Source: Sphingomonas sp. ID1715 (GTDB taxonomy: Bacteria > Pseudomonadota > Alphaproteobacteria > Sphingomonadales > Sphingomonadaceae). Taken from it: a stretch of 64,000 bases of DNA. Location: positions 1 through 64,000 of the forward strand of contig NZ_JABEPR010000006.1 of assembly GCF_013044515.1 (NCBI RefSeq). The letters run 5' to 3'. Positions 7,839 through 16,596 of the stretch are shown here, piece by piece. The translations under genes were made by a program, and so were the position numbers. Each line of letters starts with the position of its first letter. Position 1 is the first letter of the stretch. The notes under the pieces were generated by a model, which saw only the letters and a program-made list of their open reading frames with translations, ran no database searches and was not told the DNA's origin.

Positions 7839-10384
7839 GCTTCTCGGTCGCCCAGCTGGTCCGGACTGTCTCGGAAGGGTTGTTCGGCGATGCGGAAGCC
7901 GCGGAGCGCGCGCGACCGGTGATCGGCCTCGACATGCTGTCGAGCTTCCTGCCGTACCGGGTCTATGAGCCAGCGACCCGCCTCTACCTGAACGCCCGCT
8001 CGACCGGCTTCGTGCTGAACGTCGCGCCGCTGGTCGGCGCCGACGAGCGCACGGGCGAGCTGATCGGCCAGTTCTTCTCGGAAGGCTTGCCAGCGGGCGC
8101 CTGCGTGCAGATCGTCCATTGGGCGAGCCCAAGGATCGGGCGCAACATCGCCCCCTGGTTTGCGCCGCGCTATGCGAGAGGCGGTGTCTATGAGGCGATC
8201 GCCCGCCGCCGGGCAGACGCTCTCTACGACCTCGTCTGGTCGAGCGGATCGGCAACCGCGCCCTTTCACGCCCGCCATCACCAGCTGCTCGTGTCCGTAA
8301 CCCTGCCGACCTCAAGCCCGGTCTCGCGCGAAGAGCTGGCCGCCGTCCGCGAGAATATGGCGGGCGTGCTCCGCTCGCTCGATGTGCCCGCCGCCGATAT
8401 GGGCCCCGTCGAGCTGATCGCATTTCTTGACGAGCTGACCTCGCCGACCACGGCGAGCGGCGATGATGCGATCGACTATAATCCGCTCGATCCCATCGCC
8501 GACCAGGCCATCCGGCGTGACATCGAGATCGTCGTCGAGGAGAACCGGCTCAAGCTCCGCACCGAGCGCTTCCGGCCGACGGGCCGGACCAACGAAGGCG
8601 CGCCGGAGATCGGTGAAGTCTATCCTGACCGCTTCGACGTCCGCCACTATGGTGTCCGTAACATGCCCCAGCGCTGGGCGCCCTGGGACACGGCCCGGCT
8701 GATCGGCGACCTGTTCACGGACAAGCTGCGCTTTCCTTGTCCGGCCGCCACATGTTTGTGCCTCGTCTATCCCGACCAGGAGGCGGCGACTGCGCGCGCG
8801 GGATTGAAGTTTCTGCGTTCAACCTCGCTCAGCGAAGGTCGTTCGGCGCGCTATGTGCCGCGTCTGGCCGAGCAGGCGGCGGAGTGGCGCGAGGTCCAGG
8901 CCCAGATGCAGGAGGGCCGGCGGCTGGTCCGCGCCTTTTTCGGGGTGACGAGCTTCTCGCCTGACGGCTTGGGGGACGCGCATGAGCGGACCATCAAGTC
9001 GCTCTACAAGGCCGCCGGCTGGGATCTCGCCTGCGAGCGCTTTCTCCAGGTCCAGGGGCTGCTCGCGGCGATGCCGATGACGCTGGGTGACGGGCTCGGC
9101 GCCGATCTGGAGCGGTGCCGGCGCATGCGGACCCTGCTCTCGACCACGGCTGCGAACATTGCGCCTCTCCAGGGCGAGTATCTGGGCAGCAATGTGCCGC
9201 ACCTCATCCTGCTGGGGCGCCGCGGGCAGCCCTTCTTCTGGTCGCCCTTCGAGAACAGCGCCGGCAATCACAATGTCGCGATCCTCGGCAAGTCGGGGTC
9301 GGGCAAATCGGTGCTCCTGCAGGAGATGTGCACGGCCCTGTGCGGGGCGGGCGCCAAGGTTGTCGTGATCGACGATGGCCGGAGCTTCATGAACAGCTGT
9401 CGCCTGCAGGGCGGCGCCTTTGTCGAGTTCACGCTCGGGTCCGGCTTCTGCCTCAACCCCTTTTCGATGATCGATGCCGACCGCGTCGATGGGGACGATG
9501 ATTATCGGCTCGACTGCATGGCGATGCTGAAAAGCATCGTTGGACAGATGGCGCGCTATACGGACAGGCTGACAGATACCGAGCGCGGCCTGATCGACCA
9601 GGCCGTGAACCGGGTGTGGGAAGTCGAGAGGGGGACAGGGTCGGTCGACGCTGTCGCCGAAGCGCTCGACGCCACCGGAAATGAGGACGCGCGTAATCTC
9701 GCCATTGCGCTCGGCCCGTTCCGGTCGGGTGGCACCTATGGCGGATTCTTCAACGGCGAGGCCACGCTGAGGCTGGAGGCGGATTTTACCGTCTTCGAAA
9801 TGTCGGATCTCGCGACGCGCGAGGAGCTCCGATCGGTCGTGCTCACCGCCATCATGTTCATGACGAGCCAGGCGATGACACGCACACCGCGATCGACCAA
9901 GAAGCTGCTGCTGATCGACGAGGCCTGGTCGATGCTGCGGGGCGGCTCGATGTCCGAGTTCGTCGAGACCTATGCGCGCACGGCGCGCAAATATGGCGGC
10001 GCCATCGCGACCGCGACCCAATCCTTGAACGACTTCTACAAGTCGGATGGAGCCACAGCGGCGCTCGAGAACAGCGACTGGATGCTGATCCTCCAGCAGA
10101 AGCCCGAGACCATCGCCGATCTGAGAAAGTCGGATCGCCTGCAGATGGACGACCGGACGGAAAGCCTGATCCGATCCCTGAAGCGCTCCGGAAACGAATA
10201 TTCGGAAGTGTTCATTCGTGGACCCGAGGTGCAGGCGCTCGGCCGCCTTGTCCTCGACCCCTATTCCGCCACGCTCTTCTCGTCCTCGCCCGAAACCTAT
10301 GCCGCGATTGAGCATGCGGTGTCAGGTGGAATGAGCATCGCCGACGCGATTGCGCGGGCCTCAGCACAGGGGAAGCGGGCATGA
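7835..10384 (+). CDS. traC: TraC ATPase of pilus assembly (VirB4-like)
   Basis: 849 residues, the usual size for TraC. The N-terminal TraC-F domain precedes a RecA-like motor with Walker A GKSGSGKS (485-492) and Walker B LLLIDEAW (about 691-698), then the TATQSLNDFYKS and MLILQQKPE motifs of VirB4-type ATPases. It powers pilus assembly and DNA export from the cytoplasmic face. Overlaps of 4 bp on both sides fit a single transcript. Confidence 0.95.
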   Translation: MSFSVAQLVRTVSEGLFGDAEAAERARPVIGLDMLSSFLPYRVYEPATRLYLNARSTGFVLNVAPLVGADERTGELIGQFFSEGLPAGACVQIVHWASPRIGRNIAPWFAPRYARGGVYEAIARRRADALYDLVWSSGSATAPFHARHHQLLVSVTLPTSSPVSREELAAVRENMAGVLRSLDVPAADMGPVELIAFLDELTSPTTASGDDAIDYNPLDPIADQAIRRDIEIVVEENRLKLRTERFRPTGRTNEGAPEIGEVYPDRFDVRHYGVRNMPQRWAPWDTARLIGDLFTDKLRFPCPAATCLCLVYPDQEAATARAGLKFLRSTSLSEGRSARYVPRLAEQAAEWREVQAQMQEGRRLVRAFFGVTSFSPDGLGDAHERTIKSLYKAAGWDLACERFLQVQGLLAAMPMTLGDGLGADLERCRRMRTLLSTTAANIAPLQGEYLGSNVPHLILLGRRGQPFFWSPFENSAGNHNVAILGKSGSGKSVLLQEMCTALCGAGAKVVVIDDGRSFMNSCRLQGGAFVEFTLGSGFCLNPFSMIDADRVDGDDDYRLDCMAMLKSIVGQMARYTDRLTDTERGLIDQAVNRVWEVERGTGSVDAVAEALDATGNEDARNLAIALGPFRSGGTYGGFFNGEATLRLEADFTVFEMSDLATREELRSVVLTAIMFMTSQAMTRTPRSTKKLLLIDEAWSMLRGGSMSEFVETYARTARKYGGAIATATQSLNDFYKSDGATAALENSDWMLILQQKPETIADLRKSDRLQMDDRTESLIRSLKRSGNEYSEVFIRGPEVQALGRLVLDPYSATLFSSSPETYAAIEHAVSGGMSIADAIARASAQGKRA

Positions 10385-10719
10385 GCAAGGCGGCTGCCCG
10401 CTTTCGCCAGCTTCTCGCAGATAGCTGCTTCGTAGCGCTGATGCTCACGCTCTGGTCGGGCGCCACGCTCCTGGTTTCGCTCGGCACCATACTCGCCATC
10501 GCGCTTGCCGCGAGCGGCGGCGATGGCGAGGTGCTGTTCAGCCATCTCGAGAACTTAAGCGTCCATTATCTCTCGGCGGACGCCGCGGCACGATCCGTAT
10601 TCGAGCGCGACGCCGCCGGCCTGTTTGCCGGCATTGTCACTCTGGTCGTGCTGGTGCGCGTGCCGCGGCTGATTGCCCGCGTGCGGGCAGGTCTCAGCCG
10701 GGGCACCTCACCTGGCTGA
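10381..10719 (+). CDS. Small inner-membrane protein in the tra operon
   Basis: 112 residues with two hydrophobic helices (about 16-43 and 79-96) and a basic C-terminus (RLIARVRAGLSRG). It overlaps traC by 4 bp and lies just before trbI, so it is almost certainly translated with the transfer operon. I do not recognise a family. The position resembles that of small membrane accessory proteins between traC and trbI in other F-type systems. Confidence 0.65.
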   Translation: MSKAAARFRQLLADSCFVALMLTLWSGATLLVSLGTILAIALAASGGDGEVLFSHLENLSVHYLSADAAARSVFERDAAGLFAGIVTLVVLVRVPRLIARVRAGLSRGTSPG

Positions 10720-10723
10720 GCTG

Positions 10724-11101
10724 ATGAGCTCCCGCTGGACCATCGCCGGTCGGGCCCCCGCCCGGATAGCCATGATCGCCCTGTGTCTTGCCAACACGGT
10801 CTGGGGCGTTTGGGCCACGCGGGCGATCCTGGCGCTTGAAGGCAGGCAGATCGTGTCGGTCAGCCTTACCGGCCTCGTGAGCGACTTTATCGCTGCCGAA
10901 AGCAGGCGAGCGGACTCGCCCGAACAGGCTGCGGCGCGCGTGCGCGCCTACCTCGCCAGCCTCGATCGGGCGGTGGCTGCTCTGGAGCGCGACGGCGCGG
11001 TGGTGCTCGTTCGGGAATCGGTGCTCGGACAGGGCGTACCGGACCGAACGGCCCAGGTGCGCCGAACGGTGGAGCAGGAGGTGATCCGTGCGCCTCGCTG
11101 A
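10724..11101 (+). CDS. trbI: TrbI-family F-type accessory protein
   Basis: 125 residues from ATG 10724, close to the 128 of F TrbI. There is one N-terminal membrane helix (about 11-30) and a periplasmic helical part with SLTGLVSDFIAAESRRA and the motif QAAARVRAYLASLDRAVAAL. F TrbI influences pilus retraction. Its location between traC and traW with an S26 peptidase next to it is typical. It overlaps the next gene by 14 bp. Starts further upstream in the same frame overlap the previous gene and are less likely. Confidence 0.75.
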   Translation: MSSRWTIAGRAPARIAMIALCLANTVWGVWATRAILALEGRQIVSVSLTGLVSDFIAAESRRADSPEQAAARVRAYLASLDRAVAALERDGAVVLVRESVLGQGVPDRTAQVRRTVEQEVIRAPR

Positions 11102-11609
11102 CACGATCGGCTCGCCGCGTCTGGCGCGGATCGGCCTCGCGGGCGTCCTGTCCCTGGTTGCCATGGGTTTGGGGGCGCTTGCGAACTGGCGGGATGATCA
11201 CGCGCTGCTCATCAATGCGACGACGAGCCTGCCGAACTGGGCGTTTGTCCTGGATCGCAGGAAGTCACCTGAGCGCGGCGACATCATCTTCTTCATGCCG
11301 CCCGAAAGCGCTCTGCTCGTCCGTCACTTTGGGCGCGACCGGCACCCCTTTGGCAAGATCGTGATCGGCGCGCCAGGCGACCGGATCACCGCGGTCGACC
11401 GTACCTTTGTGATCGGCGGCAGGCCAGTCGCGACGGCGAAAGCCGCAAGCCGCCGGGGCGAACCGCTCGCGCTTGGGCCAACGGGCGTTCTCCCGCCCGG
11501 CTGCTTCTTTGTCGGCACGCCTCATCCGGACAGCTTCGACAGCCGCTATGCGGCGATTGGCTGGGTTTGCCGTCACCAGATCCTGGGCGTTGGGAGGGCG
11601 ATCCTGTGA
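11088..11609 (+). CDS. traF: TraF-type S26 signal peptidase of conjugation
   Basis: 173 residues from GTG 11088. A membrane helix (about 15-33) is followed by the S26 core. The candidate nucleophile is Ser47 in TTSLPNWAF, and the general base is Lys90 in GKIVIGAPGDRI, matching the KxVxGxPGD box of LepB and TraF peptidases. RGDIIFFMPP is the conserved strand between them. Probable substrates are the pilin or other secreted transfer proteins. A thioredoxin-like TraF at 15799 is unrelated despite the shared name. Confidence 0.85.
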   Translation: MRLADTIGSPRLARIGLAGVLSLVAMGLGALANWRDDHALLINATTSLPNWAFVLDRRKSPERGDIIFFMPPESALLVRHFGRDRHPFGKIVIGAPGDRITAVDRTFVIGGRPVATAKAASRRGEPLALGPTGVLPPGCFFVGTPHPDSFDSRYAAIGWVCRHQILGVGRAIL

Positions 11610-12241
11610 GAGGGGTCGCCTCTGCCACGGCACTGGTCCTCGCGAGCCTGAGCGTTGCGGCTGCTGCCCGCGACTATGGCCAGCACGGCGCCGTTTTCCC
11701 CGTCATCGAGGCGGACCTGCTGAGGGTCATCCGGGATCGGCTCGTGTCGATGCAGGCCTCGGGCGCGCTCGATCGTGCCAATCGACAGCTCGCGGAGCGC
11801 ACGGCCGCGCGCGTGCGGCGACCGGCCAGGGTGCAGGGGATCGTGACCGCCAGCGCGGCCAGGCAGTGGATCGTCGATCCGACCATCACCGTCTCGAAGG
11901 ACCTGGCCGACGCCCGCGGACGCGTGGTCGTGCGTGCCGGCACGAGGGTCAATCCCCTCGACACGGTGCCCTTGCGCCAGAAGCTCCTGTTTCTCGATGG
12001 GGATGACGCGGCGCAGGTCGCCTGGGCTCGGCGGCACACGACGTCGCTTACCGCCAAGCTGATCCTGGTCGGCGGATCCCCGTTCGACCTGATGAAGACT
12101 GATCAGCGCCGCGTCTATTTCGACCAGGCCGGAACGCTCACCCGCCACTTCGGCATTCGGGCCGTGCCGGCTCTGGTCGAGCAACAGGGCCGCACGCTCC
12201 GGATCACGGAGTTCGTGCCTCGCCCAAGAGCGCAAAGATGA
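11606..12241 (+). CDS. traW: TraW pilus assembly protein
   Basis: 211 residues from GTG 11606, overlapping the peptidase stop by 4 bp. A signal peptide (about 1-20, ending AAAA) precedes the TraW body: GAVFPVIEADLL near the N-terminus, then GTRVNPLDTVPL and the C-terminal GIRAVPALVEQQGRTLRI, which are TraW family hallmarks. TraW is periplasmic and works with TraU and TrbC in pilus assembly. Confidence 0.9.
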   Translation: MRGVASATALVLASLSVAAAARDYGQHGAVFPVIEADLLRVIRDRLVSMQASGALDRANRQLAERTAARVRRPARVQGIVTASAARQWIVDPTITVSKDLADARGRVVVRAGTRVNPLDTVPLRQKLLFLDGDDAAQVAWARRHTTSLTAKLILVGGSPFDLMKTDQRRVYFDQAGTLTRHFGIRAVPALVEQQGRTLRITEFVPRPRAQR

Positions 12242-13323
12242 GCGGGCCTGTGCGGAACCGGCAATGGCTTGAACAGGCGCTGCAAGCGAGGCTCGGCCGG
12301 CGGCGGCGCTTGCGCCTGGCCTTCATGGCGGCGCTGTGTGTCATTGCAGTCTTCGCCGCTGAAAGCAGTGCGCGCGCCGCGGGGACCCCGGGCCGCTGCA
12401 CAGGGCGCTTCGTTAATCCGATCACCGACATCTGCTGGAGCTGCCTCTTCCCGATGTCGGTCGGTGGCTTGAACATCTGGCCGTCGCTGGCCGGTCGCCC
12501 CGACACCGACAACCCCGACCTGCCGGTCTGCGCGTGCGGATTGAGGCTCGGCATCGCCATGGGGTTCTGGGAACCGGTCCGGCTGGCCGACGTCAGCATG
12601 AAGCCCTGGTGCTTTGTCAATCTGGGCGGGATGAAGCTCGATCCGGGGTTCGACATCGGCTTCAAGACGATCGCCGGCCCGAGCGCAGTGGGCGGCAAGG
12701 CCCAGAATACGAGCGGCTGGCACGTCCATTGGTACGCCTATCCGCTGATCTACTGGCTCGAGATCGTCACCGACTTTCTGTGCCTCGAGAGCGGCTCGAT
12801 CGACATTCTCTATATCACCGAGATCGATCCGCTCTGGCAGGATTCCGAGCTTACCGCGTTGATCAACCCGGAAGCCGTTCTGTTCGCCAATCCGCTGGCG
12901 CTCGCCGCCTGCGCCGCCGACTGTGTCGCCGCCACCACGCGCCTGCCGACCGACCCGCTTTTCTGGTGCGCCGGCTGTCAGGGCATCATGTACCCGCTCA
13001 ATGGCAACATCGCGGCGTCGATCGGCCATGTGCAGGCGAGCCGGCTCGCGCTTGCCCGCTTTGCCTACAAGCTGCACCGCGAGCTCGTCGCCTGGGGGAC
13101 CATGGGCTCGAAGGGCCTGTGCGGCAAATATCTGATGCCGGTGATGCGCAAGCAGCAATACCGTTTCCAGGCGACCAATCCAAATCCCCAGACTGGCGGC
13201 CGGTACGCCTGCGCGCCGATCGGGGCGTCCACCACCTTCATGTCGGCCGGCCAGGTCTATCCCGCGATCGGAGAGGATATGGGCTATCTGGTCTGGCGCA
13301 AACGCAATTGCTGCGTGCTGTGA
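12238..13323 (+). CDS. traU: TraU pilus assembly and DNA transfer protein
   Basis: 361 residues. A long N-terminal basic region with a hydrophobic signal (about 27-48) is followed by the TraU family pattern: GRFVNPITDICWSCLFPMSV, many cysteines (more than ten), and ITEIDPLWQDSELT. It is periplasmic and needed for DNA transfer more than for pilus formation. Its cysteines are likely substrates for the DsbC-like protein encoded upstream. It overlaps traW by 4 bp and trbC by 1 bp. Confidence 0.95.
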   Translation: MSGPVRNRQWLEQALQARLGRRRRLRLAFMAALCVIAVFAAESSARAAGTPGRCTGRFVNPITDICWSCLFPMSVGGLNIWPSLAGRPDTDNPDLPVCACGLRLGIAMGFWEPVRLADVSMKPWCFVNLGGMKLDPGFDIGFKTIAGPSAVGGKAQNTSGWHVHWYAYPLIYWLEIVTDFLCLESGSIDILYITEIDPLWQDSELTALINPEAVLFANPLALAACAADCVAATTRLPTDPLFWCAGCQGIMYPLNGNIAASIGHVQASRLALARFAYKLHRELVAWGTMGSKGLCGKYLMPVMRKQQYRFQATNPNPQTGGRYACAPIGASTTFMSAGQVYPAIGEDMGYLVWRKRNCCVL

Positions 13324-14081
13324 TGCGTGCGGTGACATTGATCGTGACCGGTGTCGCGGCGACGATCGGGGCCGTGCTGGCGCTGGGCACCGGGCTTGGC
13401 GCGCAGACGGTGGATGGCTTGGACCTCGAGCGTGTGCGCGAGCGTGCCCGGCTCGATCCCGGCGCAGCGGCACAGTTCGAGGAGACAATCGCGCGCCGCG
13501 GCGATCGCTTCAAGGCGGAAGCCGCCGAACTCGCGGCGCAGGCTCGGGCCGGTCAGGCTAAGCTGAGCGGCGAGGCGCGATCGTCTGCCCCTTCGGGTTC
13601 CTTCGACTTCGATGCGATGGTGGCGAGCGCAGGCGCCCGGGCGGAGAGCGACGCGCAGGACCTGCCGCGCCTGATCGCCTTTGCAAGCCTCTCCATGCCG
13701 CAGCCGGCGCTCCGTCAGATGATCGCGGATGTGAGCCGCGTGGGCGGCGTCATCGTCTTCAGGGGTTTCCCCGCGAACAGCGCCAGGCGGTTTACTGCGG
13801 GCATCGCGACGCTGATGCCCGAGGGCACACCTAATGCGAGCATCGGAATCGACCCGCGCCTGTTCCGAGCGTTCAACGTCCAGGTCGTTCCCACCTATGT
13901 CGTGACCACGACCGGATTCGATCTGTGCGACGGCTTCAACTGCCGAACCGCCCTGCCGCCGCATGATCGGATCGCTGGCAACCTGACGCTCGATTATGTC
14001 CTGACGACTCTCGCCGGAGGCGATGGCCCCGCCGCGGATGTGGCCCGCATTTATGCCGATCGCGTGAGGAGGCGCCCATGA
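13323..14081 (+). CDS. trbC: TrbC periplasmic pilus assembly protein
   Basis: 252 residues from ATG 13323. There is a signal peptide (about 1-27), a helical charged segment, then a thioredoxin-like domain without a CxxC: FASLSMPQPALRQMIADVSR, VGGVIVFRGF and NVQVVPTYVV are TrbC landmarks. In F, TrbC forms a complex with TraW and TraU. It overlaps traN by 4 bp. Confidence 0.9.
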   Translation: MRAVTLIVTGVAATIGAVLALGTGLGAQTVDGLDLERVRERARLDPGAAAQFEETIARRGDRFKAEAAELAAQARAGQAKLSGEARSSAPSGSFDFDAMVASAGARAESDAQDLPRLIAFASLSMPQPALRQMIADVSRVGGVIVFRGFPANSARRFTAGIATLMPEGTPNASIGIDPRLFRAFNVQVVPTYVVTTTGFDLCDGFNCRTALPPHDRIAGNLTLDYVLTTLAGGDGPAADVARIYADRVRRRP

Positions 14082-15802
14082 TCCCGCGCCATCTCCTGAT
14101 CATCCTCGTGATCGTCCTCGGGCTGATGGGCGGGATCGAGACGATTGCGGCGAGCCAAACCCCCGGTGCCGCCAAGGCGGATGGCAAGAGCTTTGCGAAC
14201 GCGATCGCCGGCAAAGCGCAGGCGGCTGCGCGCACGGCCCCCACCGCCGACGCCGTGCCGCACTTCTCGAACACGGCGCCGCAATCGTCACTGTTCGACA
14301 ACCCTGACGCCATAGGCGCCCAGTCGGCGGCCGCCGCCGCAACGAACGAGGGCTATCGCGCGGTGCGCTCGTCGATCGGCAACCGGCCGCGGATTGCGCC
14401 CATCGACATCGAGGCGACGATTGCACGGTCGCAGGCCATCTCCGATGAGCCCGCGACCTTCGTCACGGGCATGGGGATTGACGGCGGCCAGGGAAGCTGT
14501 CGCGAGCTGCCGCCATCGGTGAGCGGCGCTGGCTTCTATGAAGCCACCTGTAACAGCGGCGTCGCGCTGTCCCAGTCGGTCGAGAGCTGCACCATTCCTC
14601 TCAATGTGAGCGTCACGCGCACCACACGCTACCGCTATTGGTGCAGCGACTTTGATTGGGAGCGGAACGGGGTCGACGATTGCAGTCTGATCTATCCGGC
14701 CGGCTGCGAGCTGACGGGCACGCATCCGGGGCGCTGCCTGCAGGGCACGCCGCAGAACTGCACCGAGCCTGGCGAACCGGTGTCCGAACTTCTGTGCGCC
14801 GGCCAGGCTCCCGGTGGCACGCTGCTGGGCACGGAACAGAGCGTGGCCCTCAACGAAGCGCGCGACGAGAGTGCATGCGCCGGGCTCGCAGGCGACGCCG
14901 CCTGCACCGGGTCGCCCGAGACCTGCACCTCCAGCGATCCGGTCACCCGCGTCATCGACGGTGTCGCTGTCACCCGGCCATGCTGGGCCTGGTCGCGAAC
15001 CTTTGAATGCAATCGAAAAGGCGCGGCGCAGGATTGCGGGGAGCTGGAAGCCAATCGCGCCTGCAGCTTCGTTCGCCAGGAGTGCCTGACCGAGGAAGAC
15101 CCCTGTCCGACCTGGGAGCGTGTCTACCGCTGCCCGCTTCCAGATCGGGAAGCCACCAGGCAGTATATTTGCGACGGCGATATCTACTGCATCGGCGGTG
15201 AGTGTGAGACGATCGACCGCCAAGCCAATGCCGAGTTCGGCCAGGCGGCGATTGCCTTGAACGCGGCCAAGCAAGCGGGGCTCGAGTTCGACGAGAGCAC
15301 ATTGAGCCTGTTCAAGGGCGAGCGCCAGACCTGCAAGAAGGCCGTGTTCGGCCTTCTCAACTGCTGCGCCGGCAAGGCCTTTCCCCTGATCCCCTATGGT
15401 CAGCTGCTGGTGGTGCTCGGCTGCAGCCGCGAGGAGATCCTCCTCCACCAGCGGGACGCACAAGGCCTGTGCTCCTATGTGGGCAGCTATTGTTCGGACA
15501 GTGTGCTCGGCGTCTGCGTGACCAAGCGTAAGGCCTATTGCTGTTTCGAGTCGAAGCTGAGCCGCATCCTCCAGGAGCAGGGTCGGCCGCAGCTGGGTCT
15601 TGGCTGGGACAAGCCCAAGCGCGAGACCTGCCGCGGCTTTACCATCGATGAGTTCGCCCGGCTTGATCTCAGCCGCATGGATTTCTCCGAGATCTTCGCC
15701 GAGTTCCAGGACGCGGCGAAGCTCCCGGACGAGCTGAGCACCGTCGCCGAGATCCAGCAGAAGATCGAAGACTTCTATGCCCTGAACGGACCTCGCAAAT
15801 GA
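14078..15802 (+). CDS. traN: TraN outer-membrane mating-pair stabilisation protein
   Basis: 574 residues with an N-terminal signal (about 4-24). The protein is very cysteine-rich (dozens of Cys), as in TraN, with YEATCNSGVALSQSVESC in the middle and the conserved C-terminal CCAGKAFPLIPYG and AYCCFESKLSRILQEQGRPQ. TraN is exposed on the donor surface and contacts recipient porins, so its central region probably sets mating specificity. It overlaps both neighbours by 4 bp. Confidence 0.95.
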   Translation: MIPRHLLIILVIVLGLMGGIETIAASQTPGAAKADGKSFANAIAGKAQAAARTAPTADAVPHFSNTAPQSSLFDNPDAIGAQSAAAAATNEGYRAVRSSIGNRPRIAPIDIEATIARSQAISDEPATFVTGMGIDGGQGSCRELPPSVSGAGFYEATCNSGVALSQSVESCTIPLNVSVTRTTRYRYWCSDFDWERNGVDDCSLIYPAGCELTGTHPGRCLQGTPQNCTEPGEPVSELLCAGQAPGGTLLGTEQSVALNEARDESACAGLAGDAACTGSPETCTSSDPVTRVIDGVAVTRPCWAWSRTFECNRKGAAQDCGELEANRACSFVRQECLTEEDPCPTWERVYRCPLPDREATRQYICDGDIYCIGGECETIDRQANAEFGQAAIALNAAKQAGLEFDESTLSLFKGERQTCKKAVFGLLNCCAGKAFPLIPYGQLLVVLGCSREEILLHQRDAQGLCSYVGSYCSDSVLGVCVTKRKAYCCFESKLSRILQEQGRPQLGLGWDKPKRETCRGFTIDEFARLDLSRMDFSEIFAEFQDAAKLPDELSTVAEIQQKIEDFYALNGPRK

Positions 15803-16596
15803 CGGTGTTGCTGCTCCTCGCCATGCTGGCCGCGGAGGTGGTGCCAATCCAACAGGGCGAAGCCGGGCGGACCGCTCAAGCGAACGGCCAGCAGGGCGAT
15901 GCCTTTTACTGCCGCGAGCGCCGGCTCGGCACCTGGTTCTACTGCGAACGGCCGGAGGCGCCGCCTGCCAAGGTTGCCGAAGCGCAGGCGAAAGCGGTCG
16001 AGCAGCTCGAGGCCATCACTGCGGAGCTGCGGGAGCTGAAGGCGAGGGCGATCCTCGATCCGACGCCTGCTAACGTCACCGCCTATATCCGCTTCCAGCG
16101 CGCGCAGCTCGACCGGGCAAGCCTGTTCGGCGATGTCTGGCAGCGCGCGATCTGGCAGACGCCCGAGCTCGATTATACGCTCGAGCGGCCGGTGGGGACG
16201 GTCGCGAAGCAGCAATGGCTCGACCAGCGCAAGGGCGAGCGGGCGCGGGCGCTGGACCAGCTCGGCACGCGCTACGGCCTGTTCTACTTCTTTGCGCAGG
16301 ATTGCGGCGCCTGCCGCGTCATGTCGCCGATCGTGAAGGCGGTGGCGGACACGCACCGCCTGACGGTGCGCGCCATCTCGACCGATGGCGGCCCATCGGA
16401 GACCTTTCCTCGCTATACGGTCGAGACCAACCAGCGCGCGGCTATGGGCCTGACCGCCCGGATCACCCCTGCCGTAGTGCTGTTCGACAGCCAGACCAAA
16501 AAAGCCATCCCGATCGGCTACGGCATCATCGCCGCCGACGAGCTGATGGACCGCATCTTTCTCCTCACGCAGCGAGAGGCCGGCAGTGACTATTAA
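15799..16596 (+). CDS. traF: TraF thioredoxin-like pilus assembly protein
   Basis: 265 residues with a short signal (about 2-13). The N-terminal helical part is followed by a thioredoxin-like domain, YGLFYFFAQDCGACRVMSPI, with a CGAC pair at 169-172 and a cis-proline region RITPAVVLFD. F TraF usually lacks the CxxC, so redox activity is plausible here. It is distinct from the S26 peptidase at 11088. It overlaps traH by 11 bp. Confidence 0.9.
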   Translation: MTVLLLLAMLAAEVVPIQQGEAGRTAQANGQQGDAFYCRERRLGTWFYCERPEAPPAKVAEAQAKAVEQLEAITAELRELKARAILDPTPANVTAYIRFQRAQLDRASLFGDVWQRAIWQTPELDYTLERPVGTVAKQQWLDQRKGERARALDQLGTRYGLFYFFAQDCGACRVMSPIVKAVADTHRLTVRAISTDGGPSETFPRYTVETNQRAAMGLTARITPAVVLFDSQTKKAIPIGYGIIAADELMDRIFLLTQREAGSDY